Origin: Picocystis sp. L7
Taxonomy: Eukaryota; Chlorophyta; Picocystophyceae; Picocystales; Picocystaceae
Length of the DNA stretch: 64,000 bases
Reading direction: 5' to 3'
Assembly: GCA_020975725.1 (NCBI GenBank)
Contig: QXJR01000026.1
Span: forward strand, 310,001-374,000
A model generated the notes under the pieces. The model searched no databases and had not been told where the DNA came from. It saw nothing but the letters and a program-made list of their open reading frames with translations. The first letter of the stretch is position 1. Each line of letters starts with the position of its first letter. Positions 1 through 10,193 of this stretch are shown piece by piece. The translations under genes were made by a program, and so were the position numbers.

Positions 1-118
1 GAGGCCACGAGAAGCAGGCCTGGTTCCCGAATTGGCTTCTAATCACACAGAATTTCACTCACCCTCCTAATAAATGCATGCGTTTCAGCTGATTGTTTGA
101 AGAAGTGCAGTTACGGCT

Positions 119-586
119 TCACGAAGAAGACTTCGGTGCTGCCACCATGCCACTTCGATGCCGCTGAGGGTTCCAGATTTTCACATTCCCATCAGGGGCC
201 CAGAAAGGTACATATGCACTTTGCACTTTTGTTGTACAGACTCAGCCAGGGGTGCACACAGAAGAGGGCATGTCAGTGCAGACATGTGGTAGAGATCATG
301 CTTTGATCGCATACTTTGCGGAAAAGCAAGACATCAAGCGCAAAAAGAAAGCTCGAATGTGTCGTGGCCCACGCAGACTTTCAAGCTTGCATCTTGTTTC
401 AGCGTTGATACACCTTGCTTTCCATGTTGGTAAGCGGTGCGTTGCCACACTAGTAGGGTCCCTGTCTTCTATGTCCGCCAAAGATTCTCCGGCGTGCACC
501 TGCATCTGTGTCCTTTCGTCGTTCCATCCTCCCTTGAAGCTGCACAGTTCAACGATGGTTGCTTTGCTGTCAACCCACTGGGTCAT
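119..586 (-). CDS. Candidate small spliced gene, unidentified
   Basis: The minus strand carries an open stretch from about 586 to 424 beginning M-T-Q-W-V-D-S-K. It is followed by a donor-like AAG|GTGTAT. A separate open stretch from about 238 to 119 has a WD-repeat-like ending (P-D-G-N-V-K-I-W) and a stop TGA at 119-121. I could not join the two in frame, so an intermediate exon or another donor must exist if the gene is real. The frame also stays open upstream to 724, so the start is a guess. Its divergent position relative to the WD40 gene fits the local layout. I do not recognise the family. Confidence 0.3.
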
Positions 587-770
587 GGGATGGAAGTCTT
601 GGATCCCTTTCCCACACTCGTGGTGGTGCGCTCCAGCTCGGTCCCTCCCGTCCACCTTGGACCGCAAAAGGACCGTCTTTACACCCCATTTTTTGCAAGC
701 GATTCCTCTCGAGGATCCATCCATCTCGTCCTCGATCCCCTCTGCCTTTCCTTTCTGCCCGGACTCGTCC

Positions 771-806
771 CTTTTCGAACCCGGATCTTCTCCGGGTTCA
801 AAAGGG
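771..806. repeat. Hairpin-forming inverted repeat upstream of WD40 gene
   Basis: GAACCCGGA at 777-785 and TCCGGGTTC at 791-799 are perfect reverse complements around a 5-nt loop. The flanking CTTTT and AAAAG extend the pairing with one bulge. It lies about 80 bp before the ATG at 881 and may be a promoter or 5' leader element. Confidence 0.6.
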
Positions 807-880
807 GATGCCCCCCTTCTCCCCCCTGATCATTCGTGGTTGTGCCTCGTCGATCCGATCTTCGCGCCTCGTCGAGCGCG

Positions 881-3800
881 ATGGCGCACGTGCTCGAGAT
901 CAGCAGCGACGAAGAAGAAAATGCGCCTCGTGTGAAGAGGAGGAAGTCCTCACTGCTGGCCACGTGGAACAAGGTGCGTGTCGAAAGCAACGGAACACAC
1001 GGTCGGAAGGAAAAGGCGAACCAATTGGAGACGAACCTGAGAAGAAACGTGGACCGAACGTGCTCGAGTCCGACGAAGGGATCGAAAGACACGCCAGATT
1101 TGGAATATCAGTCGGTCCATGGGATACATGAAAAAAGAACAAAGCTTGGAAGGCGAACGAAATCCTCCTGGGAAGTAGGAGATTGTGCTCTCCACGTCCG
1201 ACCTTCGGGTTCCCGCCTCCACACCAAACCCATTGAGGATGCCCCAAGCGATGCCTGCACGATGCACGGTGTTTTTCTACCGTGGAGGCAGCCTCGAGTA
1301 CAATGGTGAACGGGAGTCATGCACGTTCCCTTAACTTTCTCCTGCAGGAAGAACCGCCATCTTTCGCGGTAGATTTCTCGGCACTGCGCTGCTGTTTGGA
1401 CTGCGAATGGCACTGCCGTGAAGGTGTGAAGAGATTGCATGTTGCTGACCTTTGTATGCGATTGTTTGCACTTATTTCTCCAACGGCTTGCGCCTCTGTC
1501 AATGTTAGGTGGGAGGCGAACTCGTCCGCGTCTATGAAGTCGATGAAGTAGCTCCTCAAGCAGACCTACGACATGAAACTGGGACTCACACTCAAGCAGT
1601 TGAGTGTTGTGAAACGGCGCTATCGCCCTCAGCCCACACTCCCAAGACACCCATCAATGGAAAAGAAAGCAAAAAAGATTCAGTCGGCAAACAGGACTCG
1701 AGGACTTCGAACGTGCCTTCGGGTTCGACGGATAACGCAGTAGAACCAGCAGAAGAAAGAAATCATGCTGTTCAAAACAAGCCTGTTGATCATAGAGAGG
1801 ACCAAGAAGCCAAGGAAGGCACTGCTGAGCATGAGCGTGGAGCATGCAGAGGTCATTCAGCCAAGCCTGGGTCCAGCGCAGAACCGAAGGAGGCTCTTGA
1901 ACCGGTTGGAAAGGATACTGAATTGCCTTGTTCTAGGCAGGTGGGAAAGAAATCTATTCACGAGGATTCAGAAAGACAATCTCCTGTTTTGTCTCCCCTA
2001 CCCCAAGGAGATCTTTCGAAGGGAGACATGCCAGACTGCGCGTTGCGTAGCTTGCCATCAGACAAAGCTGCCACCAACTCTGATAATATTGAGCGTAATG
2101 TGGCCAAGCAAGGCCAGCCTTCTACATTTGCACCGTCCACTGCAACCCTTCCTGATGAGAATGGTGGTTCTGTTTCATTCATAAAGAGTGGAGCGCCTTC
2201 CTTGAAGCTACCCGTAGCATCAATTACGGATAGAGCAAAGAAGCAGCTGCTCTCATGCACCACCTGTGCCACTGTTGCGAGGGAGGCAGAAGATGAGATT
2301 GCAGGGAATGTGCAAAAACCCGCACAAGAGCCCCAAGAAGATAGATTGAACAGCACTGGGGCGCTTAGTAACCCTGACATACCCAATATCTTCAGCAACG
2401 GAGACTTCCTGGCATCTTCTGCCCAGGAGAGCAGTGAATACAACAGTATGGAAAGCTGTGGAACCTTTCCAACAGGGGAAATTTCCAATGGTAGCGAAGG
2501 TCCTTTTACATGCACTTTAGAGAAGAACGATCAAAATTCTGACAGAGCCACATCGCACTTTGGAAAGGTAGAGGAGCGGGCGGTAACTGCCCATCTATCT
2601 TCTCTACGCAGTGCGAGTGATATTGCTTGTGATCTTGAGGGCACGGCACGTGAGAACATTCCTGAATGCATGGGGCCACAAGACAATTGTACCTCACATA
2701 CAATTTGTGAATTTGTAGAGCACTCATCTCTGTCGGGAGAGCAACAAATTGTTGCTGGTAAAGAAGGAGCTGATGATGCAGAAAACGAATGGGAAGTTGA
2801 TCTTGAGCCCCTACCTGAAAGGTTGGTCCAGGTACCTTCACCGAACGTTGCGAGCATGGACCTCAAGGAAAACTTTGAGTCTGATGCCTGTAGATCAGAG
2901 GACTTGTCTGTTGAGCAGTTCCCTGCATTGCAAACTGTGTCTGAGGGTTCAGACTCCATGTTGGGGAGCCTTGAAAGAAACCAAGAACAGGATATGCCTG
3001 ACGATTCATGGAACATCGTGAAGAAAGCTCAAGATGCGACGTCATCAGCATCTGCTGAGATGAGTCGCCTCATGGCGTTTGAGCAAGAGGCCGAACTACT
3101 TGCCAAGCTACAAATGCTGCTCGATATTCGGATAAACAACCCCCAGCTTCGGCCTGGTGCCTCTACGAGAAACGTATCAGAAAACGTCTTGGATCTGTTG
3201 CATTTGCGCGCGACCGGTCAAGCAGTACAGTGGAAGAATGGAGATATACCCCTAAAAAAAGCATGCATCTTACCAGGTGGTGATGAACTTCAGAAGAATA
3301 AGAGCTCTTTCTCTGCCGTACCTAGGAAGTCCAAACCGAAATGTGCTGCAAGCCTTGGATCGTGCTTGATGGGTTGGAGACAATCAAGTCGTAGACTCAC
3401 TACTGCTTGTACATTGACTAGAAGGAGAATGGCACAAATCCTTCCAATCTCGTACAGCTACACTCATTCTTCGGCAAGGGGCGTGGAGCGCGAGCAGAAG
3501 CTTTTGGATGTGAGATTTCGTCCAGAGGCTGGTGGTGGGCCACCTACCCAGCTTGTTGTTAGTGCCAACAAATCTCCATCAGAGCTTGTCATGTACAACC
3601 TGGTGGATGGTACAAGGAAAGATCTGGCCGTCCCAAACGGCTCCGCCATCCAGGATGTCATCTATGCAAGAAAGGGTCATCTGATTGTCTCTGCTGGGGC
3701 GTCAAATGGAATGGTGCACGTTTGGGATTCCTTCATCGGAGAGCTCTTGCATACTTTCGGACCAAGGTGCGATGTATTGGGCACACCTGGGCACCAAAAG

Positions 3801-4730
3801 GAGGTTGGCCAGCTGGCACTCTTAGAAGACAACAGCATGAGCGGCAGATGCCTCTTGGCTACTCATGGCTGCAGTGCTGCAGACCGGCACATTCTTCTTT
3901 GGGACTTGGAGCATGGACGGCATGTGCACTCGGTCAACGGTGGAGATGCAAGCAGACAGCTCAATGCTTTGGCCGCAATAGGAATGGACGTGGTGGTGGG
4001 TTTAGGAGGACAGATGAACCGTGCAACGGCACGGGCAGAGGTATGGGACACACAATCCTCTGCCATGAAATTTTCGGTTGAAATGCCTGGACGAAACATT
4101 GACGTAGTGCATGGGAGTACGATCGGTGGTAGATCCTTGTTTCTCACCGGTTGTGAGACGGGTACCACACATATTTTTGACACGAGAGACAATACTGGAA
4201 ATTGGATTTTCAGCACGGAGCCAAGTAAGACGGAGGCTGAAGCCACTTCGGCTTCCTTTTCTTATTGCGGGCGCTTCATGCAGACGTCTTCGTCAAGCAA
4301 CTTGACTCTTGTCTATGACCTCCGAAATTTCAAGGAGCCTCTACACCGGTTGGATCATGGTAAACCGGCCAAGACGATTGAACCAGAGGTTGATCCTGGA
4401 GTCGTGTCTGTTCGTGCGTACACTGTTGACAAGGGGGATGAAGGTGTGAACTCGGCTCACTGGTTGCACAATAACCCATGCCTTCTTACAGGTTGTGGTA
4501 ACGGCACCGTGGCCCTGTGGGATACATCACTGGGCGTACCCTGTGTATGGTATAAAGGGCCCCAAAACGGTGGCCTCCACCATCGCTCTGTCAATGGTGT
4601 GGCAGTTTCTCAAGACGATTACATGTACGCGAGCTGCAGCGACGAGCAGAAGGTTGTGCTTTACGGTCCATCAACCAGGAGGGAGAAGTGTCGATTGACC
4701 AACCTACAAGAGAACCCCTCGTGCTTGTGA
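881..4730 (+). CDS. Large WD40-repeat protein with long disordered N-terminus
   Basis: The main coding block runs from about 1509 or 1515 to the stop at 4730. The likely first exon is 881-973 (31 codons, M-A-H-V-L-E-I-S-S-D-E-E-E), ending at a GTGCGT donor. A middle exon from about 1349 (after CTCCTGCAG) to about 1432 joins it in phase 0 and links on in phase 1 to 1515. The first ~600 residues are acidic, Ser/Glu-rich and low in complexity. The C-terminal ~420 residues hold WD40 blades, with W-D endings in V-H-V-W-D-S, I-L-L-W-D-L, A-E-V-W-D-T, I-F-D-T-R-D, V-Y-D-L-R and V-A-L-W-D-T. This suggests a protein-interaction platform, possibly nuclear given the K-R-R-K near the start. I cannot assign an ortholog. 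The main exon is secure; the 5' exon set is tentative. Confidence 0.75.
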
Positions 4731-4740
4731 AGGATCGGAG

Positions 4741-4746
4741 AATAAA
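4741..4746 (+). terminator. AATAAA poly(A) signal
   Basis: AATAAA lies 11 nt after the WD40 stop codon and 8 nt before the stop of the convergent DUF1749 gene, so the two transcripts must overlap. Confidence 0.55.
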
Positions 4747-4753
4747 TTGAATG

Positions 4754-5605
4754 TTAGGGGAAGTGCCAGTTCAACCATCGGACCACAACGTCGACGAGGT
4801 TCCTGGTGTGGTCCTTCAGCGAGTGGTCTCCTCCTTGGATCACTTCGGCTCGGCTCCGTCTACCTGCGGCGGAAGCCAACCGTGCACCGTGCTCCGCCGC
4901 GTCCAGTCCTGGTTTGACGAATTCGTCTTTTTCCGACAGCACCATCAGCGTGGGCAGGTCATCGAGATGTCCCAGTCGCTCTTCCAATTCTTCGTCGGTG
5001 AGGTCGCTGCTGAACATGTCGTCGTCTCCACCCTTGTCGTACAGGGAGAGGAACCTCTTGGCCGTCATCGGTGCGCCGCAGGCGTCTGCTTCTCTGGGCA
5101 TGATTGCTTCTTCTTCCCCTTGTTCCATCCTCTCTCTTGCCAGCTGGAGAAACTCCTGGGCGTCTTCTCGTTGCTCGAAGCATTCGCGATCGCTGACGGG
5201 TGCTTGAAGCACCAAGCCGTCGGGTCTGCCATCTCCCACAGCAACCGCAGCCAGTCGAACGGCATCCTGACAACCTGTGCTGTGTCCGACCACGACGACC
5301 TCGTTCGCCATCCTCTCCTTCCGAAGGTGGTGGAGCAGCATGGACAGCTCCTCGGCGTCGCGATCGAGGCTGCTCGTGCCGTATCCATGATGGGAAGAGC
5401 TCAGCAAAGTCTGTGTCAAGCACCAACCGCATCGATCCACTGCCGCTGCCAGCGGTCCCACGTACCGCGTGGCCATCAAGCCGTCCGTCAGACCGCCCAC
5501 CACCAACACGTGACGCAAGTGCTTGCCGCTGGTGAACGCCACGTGGCAAGAGCCGCTCCCGTATCGCAGCAACGTGCCTTCCATCGTCGCCGCTCGCTTC
5601 TGCAT
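4754..5605 (-). CDS. DUF1749 (UPF0613-type) alpha/beta-hydrolase
   Basis: About 283 residues with an alpha/beta-hydrolase layout. An early strand H-V-L-V-V-G-G-L-T-D-G-L is followed by the nucleophile elbow G-H-S-T-G-C-Q-D. The likely acid is in L-S-E-K-D-E-F and the likely catalytic histidine in G-G-D-H-S. The order and the opening G-G-L-T-D-G motif match the DUF1749 family found in fungi, plants and algae, whose substrate is not settled. I chose the Met at 5605; another at 5584 is equally possible. The frame stays open to 5707, but that part is CT-rich and looks like leader sequence. It ends 24 bp from the stop of the convergent WD40 gene. Confidence 0.8.
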   Translation of the reverse strand: MQKRAATMEGTLLRYGSGSCHVAFTSGKHLRHVLVVGGLTDGLMATRYVGPLAAAVDRCGWCLTQTLLSSSHHGYGTSSLDRDAEELSMLLHHLRKERMANEVVVVGHSTGCQDAVRLAAVAVGDGRPDGLVLQAPVSDRECFEQREDAQEFLQLARERMEQGEEEAIMPREADACGAPMTAKRFLSLYDKGGDDDMFSSDLTDEELEERLGHLDDLPTLMVLSEKDEFVKPGLDAAEHGARLASAAGRRSRAEVIQGGDHSLKDHTRNLVDVVVRWLNWHFP

Positions 5606-7820
5606 CCACGAAACCTCCGAAACGGACTCGATTGATTCCAGACCCCAGTTGTGAAACAGTTGTGAAGGGAGGGGAGGGGAGGACCCTCCCACGTAGAACC
5701 CATCCATCCGCTATGCACCAGCCAGCCAAGGTGCCGGTGTGCCTACGTCAAGTGCAAGGTGCCATAGACGAGAGTGCCGTTGATGCAGAAGACGCAAGAC
5801 CGGTGTTTTGCCTTCGTGGGTGGCGGATCTCGTGCAAGCCGGGACTTCGCAAGGCCACCATGGTACGACGCCGTCCACCAAGAGATGGCAAAACAAAACG
5901 AAGAAACAATCACGAACCGAGCGCGAGTGATCGAATGCATTTTGATGAATCCAAAGGAAGAAAAAGAACCACTCGGGGAGATCCAAGCGCTAGACGACCA
6001 CTCGGCAAAGGTTGCTCGGAGCGCTTCGCTCGTTTGCAACTATGCCTTGCTTGACAAAATCGATGGTGGAAACTCAGTTGGTCCTCTACGAAAGCTCCTT
6101 AAGAAAGAGAGGATAGGGACCCACTCCTACATGTTCGGTTCTCCATTTACATCCCGCAAAAAAAAAAGAATTCTCAAAGCCATCGTGGCTTCTTGGAGAT
6201 GAAGATATGAAGACCGCGAGGACCATGGCATACTACATAGGAACGCAAGGTCCTCCTTCACGACACGAGATCGACGAAATCTATCGCCGCTGCCTTCTTC
6301 AAACAAGTTTCCATGCCTAGAGGAAAAGTTGATGCAAACGTGGACGGCTAGCAACGGCCATTTGGGTTTAAATCCTCGAGCGAGAGCATGATCAAAGATT
6401 GTAGGATGGAAGTTGCTTTTCCGCCCAATATTCATGATCTTGCCACACAGAATCGGCGCTCTCACGGAACCAGAGGAAAGGAAAAGATCACTTTGTGCAC
6501 AATCGGCCATCACCCTCAAACGTGCTCATCTACTTTTAGGAGATTCTACAAGACCTCATGGCATGGATTGCAAGGGAGACACGCTAAAAAAGTTGCATCT
6601 TGCTGGTACTTGCCATTTGAGGGTGAACTTCATGACCATTGACTTTGGGACCTTGCGAGTGCTCACCGAAGTGCAGAAAAGCACGAGTAGAATGAATCGT
6701 CCGAAAATATGATAGGTCCATGCGTTGTGTTTGGACGTGCATGGAGAAGGTCACAGTAAAGGTAAGGGGGGCGAATCAAGACTGGGTAAGTGCTGTGCGA
6801 CCGTGCGTTTTCGGAGACCATGTGTTGCCTAAAAGAGAAGGCATGGAGGAAGTCAACAAAAATAAATTTCTCAAGGAGCTAGCGAGGTGATCATGTGAGT
6901 TTGTTTAGGCATATTCTTCTTCTAGAAAAACGTGCGTGTGCACTCGATTTACAACAGCCAAATGTTGTAGTGGACGTTGCGGTCATGGTAACGATGGCGA
7001 TTGGAGCACCAAAGTTGTCACGGGCAAATTACGGAGGAAGAGGTGTGATGGAGAATGCCGCTATGCTAGGGGCAAGAAGGGTTTGAAGAGAAGTTTTTGC
7101 CGTCGGCACGCTTCTCATTTTTCCAACGTGGCATCTCGATTTTTGCATGTGGTGCTTCATGGTTCCCAACTTCTGTAGAACAACCCAAGGTACACGAACA
7201 AAGGCACCACGTTGTTCATTTCACTTGTTCGTGGACGTGGTCTGTTGCGGGGTCAAAGCGGGCGGTTGCTTCCATGTAATCCGTCTTGCGCCGCATCTAG
7301 TGCATCGAGTTTGTGTGCTCGAGGTATTGCGCTTGCGATTATGGATAGGGTCTCACTCGTCTTACTGTTTTGTCTCACTACGTCCCGATTCCATCTCGTT
7401 CGCACTTTCCCAACAACGATGCATGGGCCACTTCTTCATGACGATTTGCTCTTGGATTTGGGCCGCTAGGCACCCTCTTGTTTGGAAACGCTCTCTTCAC
7501 TAGAACGGGAAGGATCTCTTGGACCGCTCCCCGTCGAGAGGATTGTACCTTCGCGTGGCGATCTATCTCTCCGCTTGTCTGTGTTTGTGTCCGTCTCTCT
7601 CCATGCTTGTGTCTGCTTGTCTACGTCCATCGACTCCTCTGTGTGTGTGTGGGTGTGTTTGCTTGGTCTCTCTGTGTGTGTGTGGGTGTGTTTGTTTGGT
7701 CTCTCTGTGTGTGTGTGGGTGTGTTTGTTTGGTCTCTCTGTGTGGGTGTGGGTGTGGAAGAGCAGTCCAGGTGTCTGAGCAGCATCGACCAACGTGGTGG
7801 TGGTGGTGGTGGCAAGGACC
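5606..7820. other. Gene-poor stretch; upstream of Sec23/24-like gene
   Basis: No recognisable gene. The longest plus-strand frame is 5774-6202 (142 codons, Met-rich start, Lys-rich end). It resembles nothing I know, lacks a clear promoter or poly(A) site, and is followed by short broken frames. Composition from 5.9 to 7.4 kb is more AT-rich than the genic parts. The last 180 bp are a TG-rich tandem repeat. Confidence 0.5.
7637..7757. repeat. 33-bp TG-rich tandem repeat, about 3.7 copies
   Basis: The unit starts CTCTCTGTGTGTGTGTGG and ends TTTGTTTGGT. Copies start near 7637, 7668, 7701 and 7734; the second and third are identical and the last is truncated. It sits 60-180 bp before the ATG of the Sec23/24-like gene. 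Confidence 0.9.
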
Positions 7821-10157
7821 ATGCCCACACCACCGCTGCGTCTCGCAAGCGCACGCGCACCGAAGGATCCACAGACGCGTGCTCGATGCGGCCTTCCGTT
7901 CTCCTGCACCGTGCAACCGCTCGCGGACGGATCCGTGGAGGCCGAAGGTGCGCGAACGGCGGAAGAATGGCCGCGTTGCGGACGATGCATGGCCTACGCC
8001 TGTCGCTTCTGCGCCTTCGATCGCATGGGATGGCACTGCGCGCTGTGTGGACAATACAGCTACTACACCAGCGAACAGAGGAAGCATTACGGACGCGCGA
8101 GCAGCCGCGCTTCCCTTCCGGAACTCCTCCACGACGACGTGCGATTCGTCTACGCCCACGAGACTCCTGCCCATGCCGATGCGAAAGGCGCGAAGGAAGG
8201 CGAAGCGGACGCAATGGAAGGCGAAGCGAGAGGGAAGCTGGCTTCACCTTCGATGGTGGCACTCGTGGACGTCGCAGGAACCTCGGAAAAGGCGCAGGAG
8301 AAGCTGGAGGTGACCAAATCGGCCTTGGACGCGGCGCTGGAAGCTGCAGCGCCTGGAGCGAGGTTCGGATTGGCCGCCTTCGCGCGCGACGTGCGCCTGG
8401 TGGACGCAAGAGGATCTCCGCACGTGGTGCGACGCGTCGCCTTGCAGCGGTCTGGGAAACACGCCACGAAGACAGACCTGTCGGACGTCGTGGATGTCGA
8501 AGAGTTCCTGGTCTCGGCCGATGCCTGTCGGACCACCTTGTCTGCAGCCGTGGATCTGTTGGAAGCAGGCAAAGGGAATGCTCGTTTAGGTTACCCCCAG
8601 GAACCAGACGCGGCGGAAGGCAACCTTACGGAAGAGGCCAATGAAGCGAGCAACCGCGACTTTGGAGGTGCATTGCAAAGCATGCTGGAGTACCTCTCCG
8701 AGAGAGAACGGGACGGCGTGGCGAAACCTGCAGTGAGGCTCATGTGTTTTCTATTCGGACCCGTCCGGGTCGGACGTGGAAGGGTCGGGAAGAGCTACCG
8801 GGAACCAGAGGAGCAGGCATGTAATGGTTTGGAAGAAGAGATCGACAGGAGCCTCATCGAAGCTACAGGATTCTACCGTGCGCAGGCAGTCAAAGCCGCA
8901 GCAAAGGGGATCATCATAGACTTGTACATTGTTTCAGAGCAATTCGTAGACCTAGCATCCATGAGGTACTTGACCACACAAACCGGAGGAGCAATTCACC
9001 TCTACCCGGATGCGGCAACCTCGTCCTTGCCGCAAGACGTGTACAAGCGCCTGACGTGCCCCCAAGGATTACTGGTCAGCATGAGAGTGAGGACATCTCC
9101 AGATTTTCGCGTGTCCCGATGCTATGGGAACCTGCATGAGGACGAGCAGTTTGAAAATCTGCAACACATTGTGGTCTGCAACAAGTACGATGCTTTTGTG
9201 CTGGATTTCGAGCACACCTCCAGCAGTGGATTTGACAAGGATGTTCAATGGCCACCGATCCTTCAGCTAGCCCTCAAGTATTACGCAGTAAGACCCTCTG
9301 TCATCACCGAAGATGATGGTAAACAAAAAGTTGTCCACTTCTTGCGTCGTTACTTGCGTATCGTGACCGTGACATGGAAGGTGGCTGGAAGCATCAAGCA
9401 ACTTTACAGTGCAGCTGATCCAGACGTTCTTGTCTGTGTGCTACTGCACAAAGTAGTGGCTGCGCTCACAAGGGATGGCATAGCCGAAGCAAGATTGCTG
9501 CTTCAAGATTGGCTCATTATCTTGGTGTCTCAGTACAATCATTGCTTCGACTTGGCTAGATTTGGCGATATCGATGATTCTCAACCTTTGGATATTGAGT
9601 TCAAGGAGTGCATTGCCCTGCAACCAATACCAAAACTGGTCTATGCTCTTTTGAGGTGTCCCCTCCTTTCTATGGACACAATCTCATCGCACCCGGACAT
9701 GAGGATGTATTTGCAGTGCGTATACTCGAGCCTGCCACCGACCTTGTTGCACAGAGCCGTGTATCCGCAGCTTACATCCTTTTCCTCACCTGACACTCTG
9801 GAGCGTCATGGGCTTCCTTTGTCTCGAACAGCTCTAGCTATGTCCGGGAGCCCCGTTTTCTTGTTGGACGCTTACACAGATGTCATTATTTACTACTCAT
9901 CTACATCAGAAGAAGCACCTTTCCCTCCGCCGAGGGAATCACTGATACGCAAGGAAGCTGACGCTTTGAAGAAGGACAGGAACATTTCTCCAGTACTCCA
10001 CATTTTAATGGGTGGGAGAGATCCCACGGAGGTATTCGACCAGTACTTGGTCGAAGATGAAGGCACAGGGCTCGTGAAAAGCGAGGACGTATCAAATTTG
10101 GGTTACACTTCCTTCCTGAATTTTATCGGCACAGAAGTCCGAGTTTACATGAGTTGA
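7821..10157 (+). CDS. Sec23/Sec24-like COPII coat protein, divergent
   Basis: A 778-residue protein from the ATG at 7821, with no intron needed. It opens with a zinc-finger-like block, C-G-R-C followed about 18 residues later by C-A-L-C-G, as in Sec23/Sec24. A vWA-like trunk follows (S-M-V-A-L-V-D-V-A-G and G-A-R-F-G-L-A-A-F). The middle and C-terminal parts read like the beta-sandwich, helical and gelsolin-type regions of Sec23/24 (V-S-M-R-V-R-T-S-P-D; the R-R-Y-L-R-I-V-T-V-T segment). Family members build the inner COPII coat at ER exit sites. The sequence is divergent, and I cannot say whether it is a true Sec23, a Sec24 or a plant-type Sec23-like variant. The first ~800 nt are clearly more GC-rich than the rest. 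It is convergent with the mutarotase gene, with 36 bp between their ends. Confidence 0.7.
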   Translation: MPTPPLRLASARAPKDPQTRARCGLPFSCTVQPLADGSVEAEGARTAEEWPRCGRCMAYACRFCAFDRMGWHCALCGQYSYYTSEQRKHYGRASSRASLPELLHDDVRFVYAHETPAHADAKGAKEGEADAMEGEARGKLASPSMVALVDVAGTSEKAQEKLEVTKSALDAALEAAAPGARFGLAAFARDVRLVDARGSPHVVRRVALQRSGKHATKTDLSDVVDVEEFLVSADACRTTLSAAVDLLEAGKGNARLGYPQEPDAAEGNLTEEANEASNRDFGGALQSMLEYLSERERDGVAKPAVRLMCFLFGPVRVGRGRVGKSYREPEEQACNGLEEEIDRSLIEATGFYRAQAVKAAAKGIIIDLYIVSEQFVDLASMRYLTTQTGGAIHLYPDAATSSLPQDVYKRLTCPQGLLVSMRVRTSPDFRVSRCYGNLHEDEQFENLQHIVVCNKYDAFVLDFEHTSSSGFDKDVQWPPILQLALKYYAVRPSVITEDDGKQKVVHFLRRYLRIVTVTWKVAGSIKQLYSAADPDVLVCVLLHKVVAALTRDGIAEARLLLQDWLIILVSQYNHCFDLARFGDIDDSQPLDIEFKECIALQPIPKLVYALLRCPLLSMDTISSHPDMRMYLQCVYSSLPPTLLHRAVYPQLTSFSSPDTLERHGLPLSRTALAMSGSPVFLLDAYTDVIIYYSSTSEEAPFPPPRESLIRKEADALKKDRNISPVLHILMGGRDPTEVFDQYLVEDEGTGLVKSEDVSNLGYTSFLNFIGTEVRVYMS

Positions 10158-10161
10158 AAAG

Positions 10162-10167
10162 AATAAA
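10162..10167 (+). terminator. AATAAA poly(A) signal
   Basis: AATAAA 5 nt after the Sec23/24-like stop codon. Confidence 0.55.
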
Positions 10168-10193
10168 TCTGAGAGCTCTCAGTTTCGAGACAT

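Noticed and set aside
252-1131. Several long overlapping plus-strand frames before the WD40 gene
   Set aside because: They overlap in different frames through GC-rich promoter sequence and match no family; they reflect low stop density.
5774-6202. 142-codon plus-strand frame
   Set aside because: No family, Lys-rich low-information ending, and neighbouring sequence looks non-genic; kept only as a note in the gap entry.
7466-8409. Minus-strand frames rich in Thr/His/Pro over the TG repeat
   Set aside because: Their composition comes from translating the tandem repeat and the antisense of the Sec23/24-like gene.
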